NCBI GenBank assembly: GCA_964360145.1
Contig: CAYHWW010000122.1
Span: 1 to 10,249, forward strand
Source of the DNA: CAYHWW01 sp964360145
GTDB lineage: Bacteria > Bdellovibrionota > UBA1018 > CAYHWW01
Length of the DNA stretch: 10,249 nt
Reading direction: 5' to 3'
A program made the translations under genes and the position numbers. A model generated the notes under the pieces. It did not search any database, was not told the origin of the DNA, and saw only the letters and a program-made list of their open reading frames with translations. Positions 1-7,040 of this stretch are shown here, piece after piece; the first letter of the stretch is position 1; each line of letters opens with the position of its first letter.

Positions 1-385
1 GGCTTGAGATGGCGCGGTTGATGTTGAGATCACCCACGCCCCGGCTCACCATCCAGCGGGCATAGAGGTCCTGGTTCCCGAATCTCGTGCACCATTGGCG
101 GGAGGCATCAAGGATCATGCGCTCGATGAGGGCAAAATCCGGCATTTCCTCGAAGGCGGCGAGCTTCAGAGAGCCCTTCATGCGCTCCATATGCTCCTTC
201 AGCCCAAAAAAGACGCCGTTGTAGGTGCGGGCCACTTCATAGATGGAATCCCCAAAGTGAAAGCTGCGATCGAAGGCGCTGACTCTGGCCTCCGCCGCTG
301 CCACTACGCGATACTTACCTTTCGCGAAGTCCTCAGGGGTTTCAGGTAGTGCGACTAGGATATTTTCCGGTAAGCTGTTTGCCAT
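1..385 (-). CDS. class IV PLP-dependent aminotransferase (BCAT/DAAT/ADCL fold), N-terminal part, cut by window edge
   Basis: The reverse strand reads openly from ATG at 385 to the left edge, 128 codons with no stop. Residues 38-72 carry the family's N-terminal signature: FDRSFHFGDSIYEVAR (38-53), then a Gly-Val-Phe-Phe turn and an EHMERMKGS segment (64-72), matching the usual DRGF-x-FGDGVYE ... H-x-x-R-x-x-S pattern. RWMVSRGVGDL (110-120) matches the arginine and TRGxG strand that shapes the substrate pocket. The PLP-binding lysine lies beyond the edge. Fold-type IV enzymes include branched-chain and D-amino-acid aminotransferases and aminodeoxychorismate lyase; the fragment cannot separate these. 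The start is the only ATG ahead of the signature, and an AGAGG lies about 10 nt upstream. The 38 residues before the signature are somewhat longer than in a typical BCAT. It diverges from the lipoprotein gene with overlapping start codons. Confidence 0.88.
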   Translation of the reverse strand, partial: MANSLPENILVALPETPEDFAKGKYRVVAAAEARVSAFDRSFHFGDSIYEVARTYNGVFFGLKEHMERMKGSLKLAAFEEMPDFALIERMILDASRQWCTRFGNQDLYARWMVSRGVGDLNINRAISS

Positions 386-1301
386 GGCGATTTCGCCTCT
401 GTTCCGTATTGGTTGTGCCGTATCTGTTGTGGTGGCTTTATGCGCATCCACGGGGTGCTCCACGGCCCCAGACTTTAAACCATCGGTTTCACCGGAGAAA
501 GCCGCAAATGCCAGTGCCGCCCTGCAGGCCTGCGGCGAATACCACATCAGCGAGGGCGCCATGGACAGTGCGGGGGGGGCCCCTGTCACTGCACTAAAAC
601 CCTGGACGGCCTGTCTTGAAGGTGCCCTGCGTGCGCACAAGGACCTCCAGAAGTCCGAGGGGCTGCTGGCCCTTTTTCGGGCTCTCCTCTCCCGGCACGG
701 GGAAAAAGACCCTCTTGCCACGGTGGGGGATGGTCGTGGGGTCAACGCTCTGGTTGCTGCCAGTCTCAGTTACGAGGGCGGAGGCGCTGCTCCTCGGCCC
801 TGTGACAAGGCTCAATGGGGCATCGCCCAGAGAGATTTGCCGGGGTATGCCCAACACTTGGAGCAAGTGTGTGGCGGTGGTGGCGCCGCCGTCCCTGCGC
901 ACACTGAACTTGCGGTTTTGGCCGAAGACCTGGTCGCCGCCTTCCACGGCCCTCCTCGGGGAGGTCGCGGTGAGCGCCCTTTGAAGATGAAATTCGAGAG
1001 TAGTGCGCAGAAGAAATACTGCGAGAGCTTCCGCGACCACGTGCGCCGGGTCAGCGATTTACAAGAGCTTTTGCAGTACAGGGACCTCCTCGCTGCCCAC
1101 TCTCGTCAAGGGGATGAAAAAGAACTCAGAAAACGCATCGAAGAACGAGTTTTTCAACTGAAACAAGAGGGGCTCGTTTCCCATGAAGCGCTGGAACGGC
1201 AGTATGTCGCGCTGAGTCACTCTTTTCCAAAATCTGATTGCTTCTTCGGTGATGGGGTGAAAAAACCTGCCTCTGCGCGCCGCAAGCGGCAGCGATTGTA
1301 G
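384..1301 (+). CDS. putative lipoprotein of unknown function, upstream of hflX
   Basis: 305 codons; I do not recognise the family. Residues 1-25 look like a lipoprotein signal: short n-region with Arg8, a hydrophobic stretch (roughly 9-21), and Ser-Thr-Gly-Cys ending at Cys25. Position -3 is Ser rather than the usual Leu, so the lipobox is imperfect. After Cys25 the protein has exactly six cysteines (50, 77, 140, 163, 213, 286), an even number compatible with disulfides in the periplasm. The middle is Ala/Gly-rich. Residues 205-275 are charged and likely helical, and the protein ends in a basic tail (RRKRQRL, 299-305). The ATG at 384 is the only usual start that keeps the signal peptide, but it has no convincing Shine-Dalgarno and overlaps the divergent aminotransferase start. 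The stop lies 7 bases before hflX, suggesting co-transcription. Coding status is supported by the long frame and signal peptide, not by homology. Confidence 0.68.
   Translation: MAISPLFRIGCAVSVVVALCASTGCSTAPDFKPSVSPEKAANASAALQACGEYHISEGAMDSAGGAPVTALKPWTACLEGALRAHKDLQKSEGLLALFRALLSRHGEKDPLATVGDGRGVNALVAASLSYEGGGAAPRPCDKAQWGIAQRDLPGYAQHLEQVCGGGGAAVPAHTELAVLAEDLVAAFHGPPRGGRGERPLKMKFESSAQKKYCESFRDHVRRVSDLQELLQYRDLLAAHSRQGDEKELRKRIEERVFQLKQEGLVSHEALERQYVALSHSFPKSDCFFGDGVKKPASARRKRQRL
572..579 (+). repeat. G8 homopolymer tract inside the lipoprotein gene
   Basis: Eight consecutive G bases, followed directly by CCCC, fall at codons 63-66 of the lipoprotein gene (Ala-Gly-Gly-Ala). A one-base slip would move the ribosome into a frame that stops soon after (one alternative frame stops at 597). 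Tracts of this kind can be slippage-prone. Whether this one varies cannot be seen from one sequence. Confidence 0.85.
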
Positions 1302-1308
1302 GTCACTG

Positions 1309-2589
1309 ATGCTTGATGTTCAACAATTCCAGCTCCCTCTAGAGGCCCGCCGTGCCATCGTGGTGGGGGAGTCGGCGTGGGCCATCGACGAGATGGAGGG
1401 GCTATTCACCACCCTCGGTGGCGTCGTGGCATCCAAGTGCCTAGTGGACCTACGCAAGATCGATTCGCGCACCTACGTTGGCTCGGGCAAGCTTGAAGAG
1501 CTCGGTAAGCAGATGGAGGCGGAGGAGGCAGATGTGCTCCTCATGGACTTTGATCTCTCGCCTTCTCAGCTAAAGAACATCGAGCAGGTGGTGAAGGGGC
1601 TGGTGCTGGATCGCAGCGGCACCATCCTTGAGATCTTCAGTCGCCACGCCCGATCGAAGGAGGCCAGGCTCCAGGTGGAGCTCGCTCGCCTGCAGTACCT
1701 CATGCCGCGGCTGCCACACCTCTGGTCCCACTTTGAGAGGCAAAAAGGCGCTGGGGGCGGCGCTCTCAAGGGTAAGGGCATGGGTGAGAAGCAGATCGAA
1801 GTGGATCGTCGCCTCGTGAAAGATCGCATCAGCATGCTGAGAAAGCGCATTGATGACGCTGACCAAGCTCGCGAGCTCCATCGCAAGAGCCGTGACGGCC
1901 TGCTGCAGACAGCGCTGGTGGGCTATACCAACGCAGGCAAGAGCACCCTCCTCAACGCATTGACCCACTCTGAAGTTCTCGTGGAAGACGCTCTTTTCGC
2001 GACCTTGGATGCTTCCGTGCGGGTGCTCGATCCGAAGGCCCGCCCCGCCATTCTCGTCATCGATACCGTGGGCTTCATCGATCGATTGCCGCATAATTTG
2101 GTGGCAAGCTTCCGTTCCACCCTGTCGGCAGTGTTGGAGGCGGATCTCCTCCTTCATGTGCTCGATGCCTCGCACCCCGAGGTGCAGCGTCACTATCAAG
2201 TTACCATGGATGTGCTGAAGGAGCTTGGCGCTCAGGACATCCCCATGCTTCTCGTGTTCAATAAGGTCGATCGCTGCAAGGATCTACAGCTACTTAAGGT
2301 CTGGTCCGCTGGCCTCACTCGCGGCAAGGACGTGCCTCCTTCCCTATTCATCTCGGCACTCAAACCTGAGATGGTGGATGCGTTGCGCTCCCAGGTCTCG
2401 CTCTACTTCGAGCGTGGCATGGAGGTTCTCGAGGTGGTGGTGCCCTACGAAGACGGCAAGACCCTTGCCCAGATCAATGAAGTGGGCCGCATCGAGAAAC
2501 AACAGGCTCTGGAGAAGGGCACTTTCGTGCGTTTCAAAACCACGACCATGTTCGCCAATAAGTACAACTTCGCGCGGTATCGTGCCTAA
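1309..2589 (+). CDS. hflX: GTPase HflX, ribosome-splitting/50S-binding GTPase
   Basis: 426 codons, normal for HflX. The family binds the 50S subunit and splits stalled or hibernating 70S ribosomes, especially under heat stress. Order: N-terminal HflX domain (about 18-150, including VGSGKLEEL at 57-65 and DRSGTILEIFSRHA at 101-114), a Gly-rich linker and helical region ending in EVDRR (164-168), then the G domain: G1 GYTNAGKS (205-212), switch FATLD (230-234), G3 DTVGF (252-256), G4 NKVD (318-321), G5 SALK (349-352). A short C-terminal domain follows (about 375-426). The linker GGGALKGKGMGEKQIE (149-164) departs from the common GGIGxRGPGExxLE form. The ATG at 1309 is preceded by TAGGT with about 6 nt spacing, overlapping the stop of the lipoprotein gene. 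No own promoter is evident, so it is probably expressed with that gene. It converges on truB with 14 bases between the stops. Confidence 0.96.
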   Translation: MLDVQQFQLPLEARRAIVVGESAWAIDEMEGLFTTLGGVVASKCLVDLRKIDSRTYVGSGKLEELGKQMEAEEADVLLMDFDLSPSQLKNIEQVVKGLVLDRSGTILEIFSRHARSKEARLQVELARLQYLMPRLPHLWSHFERQKGAGGGALKGKGMGEKQIEVDRRLVKDRISMLRKRIDDADQARELHRKSRDGLLQTALVGYTNAGKSTLLNALTHSEVLVEDALFATLDASVRVLDPKARPAILVIDTVGFIDRLPHNLVASFRSTLSAVLEADLLLHVLDASHPEVQRHYQVTMDVLKELGAQDIPMLLVFNKVDRCKDLQLLKVWSAGLTRGKDVPPSLFISALKPEMVDALRSQVSLYFERGMEVLEVVVPYEDGKTLAQINEVGRIEKQQALEKGTFVRFKTTTMFANKYNFARYRA

Positions 2590-2603
2590 GCCGCACTAGT
2601 GTA

Positions 2604-3512
2604 CTAGGCCACCAGGCGGAAACACCGCAAAAGACGTGCGGTGCTCTCACTGACTTCGATCAGCGCGATGGGCGTTCCATCGGCCATTTTTGCGTAGTAG
2701 GGTGAGGGCGCTAAATCTTTGAGTTTATTCAAAACCATGGCGCCGCGGCCAGCAATGAGGTGTGCGGCGTCATCCGCGCATACGATGTGAGATGGCAGCG
2801 TAGCGCTGCAGAGGGAGGAGAGATCAAGGAACCCCTGGGCCCCAGGGCGGATTTCCGCTTCATCCACGCAGACGGCATCCTCTACACGGAAGTTCCCCAC
2901 GGCGGTGCGCTCAAGTTTGGTGAGATGGGCGACGGTTCCGAGGCGTGCCGCCAAGTCCCGTGCCAGGGCTCGCACGTAGGTGCCTTTTGAGCATGTCACT
3001 GAGAATTCGATTTCGTCCGCGTTCGCGATACGTCCCTCAAGGCCGCGGATCTCCACGCGCTGGGGGGAAAGCTCCACTTTCTCGCCTTCACGGACCAGAT
3101 CAGAGGCACGTTTGCCTGCAATCTTCTTTGCTGAATAGTCGGGAGGCATCTGCTCGTACGTGGTTCCTCGAAAACCTTGCAGTAAGGTCTCCAAACCCTC
3201 CGCCGTGATGAGGGGCACCGGCGCCGTTTCCGTCACTTCCGTCGTAGGGTCTAGCGCCGCGGTGGCTACGCCCAACTTCATCGTGGCTCGATAGCTTTTC
3301 CAATAGGTAGGTAGAGTGGGGTGGCTTTCGAGGAAGAACCGGGAGAGTTTCAATCCCTCACCGAGGAATACCGGAAGGAGCCCAGTGGCGAAGGAGTCGA
3401 GCGTGCCGCCGTGGCCTAGGTCCCGGGTGCCCAAACGGGCCTTCAATCGCCCAAGAACGCCGTTGGATGTGGGGCCTGCATCTTTGCGGATGAGGAGAAG
3501 ACCGTCAGCCAT
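2604..3512 (-). CDS. truB: tRNA pseudouridine-55 synthase TruB
   Basis: 302 codons, usual length for TruB, which converts U55 in the T-loop of most elongator tRNAs to pseudouridine and also acts as a tRNA chaperone. Visible motifs: N-terminal GLLLIRKDAGPTS (4-16); catalytic motif GHGGTLDSFATGLLPV (33-48), where Asp39 aligns with the catalytic aspartate; KSYRATMKLG (72-81) with the conserved Tyr; QMPPDYSAKKIAGKRA (121-136); and CSKGTYVRALARDL (174-187), where Arg181 is the conserved arginine. The C-terminal part (about 250-300) resembles a PUA-like add-on. The motif differs from the common GHTGTLDP form (T to G, P to S). Start ATG at 3512 has AAGGGG upstream with about 6 nt spacing and lies 10 bases after the rbfA stop. 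It is the last gene of the operon seen here; the often-following rpsO is absent and hflX converges instead. Confidence 0.96.
   Translation of the reverse strand: MADGLLLIRKDAGPTSNGVLGRLKARLGTRDLGHGGTLDSFATGLLPVFLGEGLKLSRFFLESHPTLPTYWKSYRATMKLGVATAALDPTTEVTETAPVPLITAEGLETLLQGFRGTTYEQMPPDYSAKKIAGKRASDLVREGEKVELSPQRVEIRGLEGRIANADEIEFSVTCSKGTYVRALARDLAARLGTVAHLTKLERTAVGNFRVEDAVCVDEAEIRPGAQGFLDLSSLCSATLPSHIVCADDAAHLIAGRGAMVLNKLKDLAPSPYYAKMADGTPIALIEVSESTARLLRCFRLVA
2623..2643. terminator. possible hairpin between convergent hflX and truB (inside truB 3' end)
   Basis: A perfect 7-bp inverted repeat, CACCGCA (2623-2629) and TGCGGTG (2637-2643), with a 7-nt loop, lies just past the hflX stop and within the last codons of truB. 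Neither strand carries a real U-tract after it; the minus strand has only TTT. It could slow or end transcription from hflX or stabilise mRNA ends, but it is not a canonical intrinsic terminator. It may be chance, since truB codons also constrain these bases. Confidence 0.3.
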
Positions 3513-3522
3513 GGGCGACCCC

Positions 3523-3963
3523 TTACTTTGGGGGTTTGAGAAGGTCCCGCACTTTCAGCGCGGCAAGTAATCCGCGATCAAAGTGGAAGCTCAAGAGGGG
3601 GACGTACTTGAGGCCCAGGCGGTCGCCCAGCTCCCGGCGCAAGTAGCCCGCCACTTCATTCATGAACTTCTCGGCCTCTTTTCCCTTACGGCCCTGTTCA
3701 CCCTCACTGAGGTCATCCAACCCCGAAAGGGAGAATAACACTCGTGCATTGCGCAGATCCGGCGGACAGGTCACTTCGGTGATGGCAAGGATGCCCCCCA
3801 GCTTGCGGATGCGGGGGTCTGAGATGCCGTCTGGCACGATGAGAAGCAACTCTTCACGGATACGATTTGCCACCTTCTGAGGGCGAAAAGACTCTTTTTC
3901 TGGAACGAATGTTTCCAGATCCAAGGGGTCTTGCAGCTCTACGGGGGGCTTTTTCCTGTTCAT
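3523..3963 (-). CDS. rbfA: ribosome-binding factor A (RbfA)
   Basis: 146 codons. RbfA is a small KH-fold protein that binds the 30S near helix 1 and the decoding region and helps late 16S rRNA maturation, notably in the cold. Family features: RPQKVANRIREELLLIV (27-43), a basic helix opening the KH fold; DPRIRK (49-54); ITEVTCPPDLRNARVLFS (61-78), the central strand; and LRRELGDRLGLKYVPLLSFH (108-127) followed by FDRG, close to the usual LRxxLxxxLxLRxxPxLxFxxD pattern. About 25 residues precede the family core, longer than the short E. coli N terminus. The ATG at 3963 overlaps the infB stop as ATGA and has no Shine-Dalgarno, so translation probably depends on ribosomes finishing infB. It is shorter at the C terminus than some homologues, which is common. 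Confidence 0.93.
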   Translation of the reverse strand: MNRKKPPVELQDPLDLETFVPEKESFRPQKVANRIREELLLIVPDGISDPRIRKLGGILAITEVTCPPDLRNARVLFSLSGLDDLSEGEQGRKGKEAEKFMNEVAGYLRRELGDRLGLKYVPLLSFHFDRGLLAALKVRDLLKPPK

Positions 3964-6900
3964 GTGGTGGCGTGATGGGTGGACTTGGTGGAGGCCTTAG
4001 CCGTGGTGGGATGAGCCTTTTCCCCTTCGGCTGCCGCGGATTCCAGGTCTTGTTCCACCATTTCGATGATGAAGGCTTCAATGAGGTCGCCGACCTTGAT
4101 GTCGCGGTAGTTTTCAATGCCCATGCCACACTCGTAGCCTTGGGCCACTTCTTTGGCATCGTCTTTGAAACGCCTGAGGGAGGCGAGTTTACCGGTGAAG
4201 ATCACGCGGCTCTCGCGCAGGAGGCGCACTTGGGCATTGCGCTGGATCTTGCCGTCGATTACGGCGCAACCAGCCACCACACCCACGGACGGGATAGTGA
4301 ACACGCTGCGAACTTCCGCGCGGCCCAGGTATTTCTCCACAGCGCGCTTGGGCAACAAGCCCGCCATGGCCTTTTTCACGTCATCGATGAGCTCATAGAT
4401 GATGGCGTAGGTCTTGATCGTGACGTTCTCTTGGGCAGCCAAACGCACAGCACTGGTTTCAGGCCGGACGTTGAAGCCGAAGATAATGGCATTTGAGGCG
4501 CTGGCAAGCAACACATCGCTCTCCGTGATGCCACCCACCGCCGCCGTGAGGACTTTCACCTTCACTTGGGGAGTAGAGAGCTTCAAGAGGCTTTCCTTGA
4601 TGGCTTCCGTGGAGCCGAACACGTCGGTCTTCAGGATCAGGGGCAGCTCTTTCAAATCACCCTTTTGAATTTTGCTGAAGATCTCTTCAAGAGAGAGCTT
4701 GCCCATCTTGGCGGCTTCCCTCTTGCGCACTTCTTCCAGGCGATGAGCCTGGAGCTCGCGGGCAGCGGTATCATTTTTCACGGCATTGAACACGTCACCA
4801 GCGGCAGGTACGCCTTCTAACCCCAGGACCTCGGCGGCGCTGGAGGGGCCAGCGGTCTTCACGGGATCGCCGTTATGGTCGACCATGGCGCGCACTCGGC
4901 CCACAAAGGCGCCCGCGACGATGGTGTCGCCGACGTTGAGGGTGCCGCGCTTGACGAGCACGGTGGCCGTGGGGCCCCGGCTCTTGTCGAGCTTGGCTTC
5001 GATGATGGAGCCCTCCGCCAGGCGGTCGGGGTTGGCCTTCAAATCCAATATTTCCGCTTGGAGCAGCACGGCTTCCAGCAATTCCTTGATGCCCGTCTTC
5101 TTCAAGGCGGACACGTTGATCACCATGGTCTGGCCGCCCCACTCTTCGGGCAGCATATCCATCTCAGCAAGCTCCTTGAGGATACGCTCGCGGTTGCTAG
5201 TGGGCTTGTCGATCTTATTCACGGCGACGACGATAGGCACGCCAGCGGCCTTGGAGTGCTCAATGGCCTCTTTGGTCTGGGGCATCATGCCGTCGTCCGC
5301 GGCCACCACGAGGATGACGATGTCGGTGACCGATGCGCCTCGGGCGCGCATCTGGGTGAAGGCGGCGTGGCCCGGTGTATCAATGAAGGTAATGGGCTTG
5401 CCATCAAGCTGCACGGTATAGGCGCCGATGTGCTGGGTGATGCCACCCGCTTCGCCCGCCGCCACTTCCGCTTTGCGGATGGCGTCGAGGAGGGAGGTTT
5501 TGCCATGATCGACGTGACCCATGACAGTGACCACCGGGGGACGGGGCTTCATGTTCTCATCCACGTCCACATCTTTAGCGATGAAGGTTTCTTCTTTGAA
5601 TGCCACGTTCTCCACTTCAAAACCGAACTCAGTGCCAATGAGCGTGGCAGTGTCGAAGTCCACGGTTTGGTTGAGGTTGGCCATGACGCCCATGGCAATG
5701 AGCTTCTTGATGACCAGCGGCGCCCGCACGCTCATGCGGTTGGCGAGATCTGCCACTGTCACCGTGTTCTCAATCTTGATGACTCGCTTATGCTCAGCGG
5801 GTTTTGTGATCTGGGTGTGCATGACTTCTCGGGTGGGTTGGACTCTCTTCTTCCGGGGAAGGAAGATGATTTCTTTCTTTGCCCGATAATCACCCAGTTT
5901 AACGTCTTCAGGCTTTGTGAGGGAAGGATCCTTCTCACCACGGCCGACGCCGGCTTTCTTGCGAGCTTCCTCTTCACTGAAACGAGGTTTGTCATTAAAG
6001 CGGCTGGGCATGCCCGGAGGGGTGGGCATGGGGGGGGGCATGAAGCCTGGACGCGCACCCGGGGGGCTGGGACGGAAGCCACCGGGACGAGGGGCGCCGG
6101 GACCTCCCGTGGGGCGGTGATAAGTGTTGCGGTTCAAACCCGGACGGGGCCGCGCTTCGAATTGACCAGGCTGAGCCTTGGCCACGACGTTGATCTCAGA
6201 GCGGGGGCGTGGAGCAGGCAGTGGCGTGCCGCTGGGAACCGTGCGCAGACCCGGAGGCGTGTTTTCAGGTTTGGTCCCTTTGGGAATCACTTTAATGATG
6301 TCGAAGGAGAACGTGGTTGTGCGGGGCCGTGGCGCGCTGCCTGCACGGGCCGCTGCCGCCTCTGGGCTAGCGGGCGCAGTGGCGGCGGGAGCTGCAACTG
6401 TTGCAACGGGTGCACTGGTGATTGCCGGCGCCGCCGTGGCGGCGGGTGCCACCGTCATTGTCGGTGCTGCTACGGCGGGTGCCGCAGCTTCGGGCCGCTC
6501 TAGGACCTCCACAGGAATTTTTACATGAGCGGGGGGGGCAACCGCCGTCACTTCAGGGAGGGGAGCCGCTTCCTTTTGCACGGGCTCTGGGGCGGCAGGG
6601 GCTGCCTCTTGCTGCTGCATAGGTTCCGCTGCTGGAGCTTCGATAGGAGATTTAGCCTCCGCGGCCTCCACAGCTTCCGTGGTTTCCGTGGCTCCCTCTG
6701 CTTCTTCAGAGCCAGCCTTCACCCGGCGACGGATCACGGTGGAAGTGACTCGTTTCTCAGTGGTGCCTTCCGCCGTCGCCACTTTCTTGGCTACAGCCTT
6801 GGCAGTTTTCTGGGCTACCACCTTCTCTTTTGAGAAGTTGTCACGGATGATGCGGATTTCCTCGGTGCCGAGAGAACTCATGTGGGACTTCACATCGATG

Positions 6901-7040
6901 TCCAACTGGCGCAGGCGCTCCAGTAGGGCGATGGATTCCATTCCGAACTCTTTGGCGAGCTCATAGACCTTCATTTTCTGCAACGTCATGATTCCTTGAT
7001 CTCCGCTGATGGCCTTGTGCTGTGTATCCGTAATCACCAT
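3960..7040 (-). CDS. infB: translation initiation factor IF-2
   Basis: About 1026 codons. IF-2 is the GTPase that brings fMet-tRNA to the 30S and promotes subunit joining. Numbered from a TTG at 7043: IF2_N-type domain around 24-70 (MKVYELAKEFGM and DVKSHMSSLG); a long Ala/Pro then Gly/Pro/Arg-rich linker (about 110-350); a second IF2_N-like segment (about 425-475); G domain with GHVDHGKT (509-516), GGITQHIGAY (533-542), DTPGH (555-559), NKID (609-612), SALKK (645-649); domain II from about 678; domains III and IV (IF2-C, about 900-990, including KAMAGLLPKRAVEKYLGRAE). A Lys/Thr/His-rich tail of about 25 residues follows the core. Start choice is open: TTG 7043 or ATG 7040 sit 9-12 nt after AAGGAG, while ATG 6989 would start right at the conserved N-terminal domain. 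The gene overlaps rbfA by ATGA. Confidence 0.97.
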   Translation of the reverse strand: MVITDTQHKAISGDQGIMTLQKMKVYELAKEFGMESIALLERLRQLDIDVKSHMSSLGTEEIRIIRDNFSKEKVVAQKTAKAVAKKVATAEGTTEKRVTSTVIRRRVKAGSEEAEGATETTEAVEAAEAKSPIEAPAAEPMQQQEAAPAAPEPVQKEAAPLPEVTAVAPPAHVKIPVEVLERPEAAAPAVAAPTMTVAPAATAAPAITSAPVATVAAPAATAPASPEAAAARAGSAPRPRTTTFSFDIIKVIPKGTKPENTPPGLRTVPSGTPLPAPRPRSEINVVAKAQPGQFEARPRPGLNRNTYHRPTGGPGAPRPGGFRPSPPGARPGFMPPPMPTPPGMPSRFNDKPRFSEEEARKKAGVGRGEKDPSLTKPEDVKLGDYRAKKEIIFLPRKKRVQPTREVMHTQITKPAEHKRVIKIENTVTVADLANRMSVRAPLVIKKLIAMGVMANLNQTVDFDTATLIGTEFGFEVENVAFKEETFIAKDVDVDENMKPRPPVVTVMGHVDHGKTSLLDAIRKAEVAAGEAGGITQHIGAYTVQLDGKPITFIDTPGHAAFTQMRARGASVTDIVILVVAADDGMMPQTKEAIEHSKAAGVPIVVAVNKIDKPTSNRERILKELAEMDMLPEEWGGQTMVINVSALKKTGIKELLEAVLLQAEILDLKANPDRLAEGSIIEAKLDKSRGPTATVLVKRGTLNVGDTIVAGAFVGRVRAMVDHNGDPVKTAGPSSAAEVLGLEGVPAAGDVFNAVKNDTAARELQAHRLEEVRKREAAKMGKLSLEEIFSKIQKGDLKELPLILKTDVFGSTEAIKESLLKLSTPQVKVKVLTAAVGGITESDVLLASASNAIIFGFNVRPETSAVRLAAQENVTIKTYAIIYELIDDVKKAMAGLLPKRAVEKYLGRAEVRSVFTIPSVGVVAGCAVIDGKIQRNAQVRLLRESRVIFTGKLASLRRFKDDAKEVAQGYECGMGIENYRDIKVGDLIEAFIIEMVEQDLESAAAEGEKAHPTTAKASTKSTHHATT
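6003..6206 (-). other. infB: Gly/Pro/Arg-rich low-complexity linker of IF-2, with a C9 run
   Basis: This part of infB encodes residues about 280-347, dominated by Pro, Gly and Arg (for example PTGGPGAPRPGGFRPSPPGA at 311-330). It is a disordered-looking spacer between the N-terminal domains and the GTPase core. It contains nine consecutive C on the coding strand (plus 6030-6038), coding Pro-Pro-Pro between two Met residues. Such linkers vary widely in length between species. Confidence 0.8.
6324..6491 (-). other. infB: Ala/Pro/Thr/Val-rich low-complexity linker of IF-2
   Basis: Residues about 185-240 of IF-2 consist almost only of Ala, Pro, Thr and Val, in loose repeats such as APAATAAPAITSAPVATVAA (200-219). 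At DNA level this gives degenerate GCA/GCC/CCC/ACC runs rather than exact tandem repeats. It joins the N-terminal domains to the core and is probably unstructured. Nearby, outside this stretch, is a second C8 run at plus 6531-6538. Confidence 0.75.

Noticed and set aside
95..349. 84-codon plus-strand frame at the left end
   Set aside because: Antisense to the aminotransferase signature region, which explains these bases better.
594..1040. 148-codon minus-strand frame inside the lipoprotein gene
   Set aside because: In register with the plus-strand gene; no signal or motif. The plus frame has a signal peptide and spans the whole interval, so it is preferred, though neither has proven homology.
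1570..2199. 209-codon minus-strand frame inside hflX
   Set aside because: Codon-register shadow of hflX, whose GTPase motifs are unambiguous.
4875..6503. 542-codon plus-strand open frame antisense to infB
   Set aside because: It is in exact codon register with infB on the other strand, so its stops would need TTA, CTA or TCA codons in infB, which this genome rarely uses. The product is His/Gly/Asp-rich with no domain, and infB is certain.
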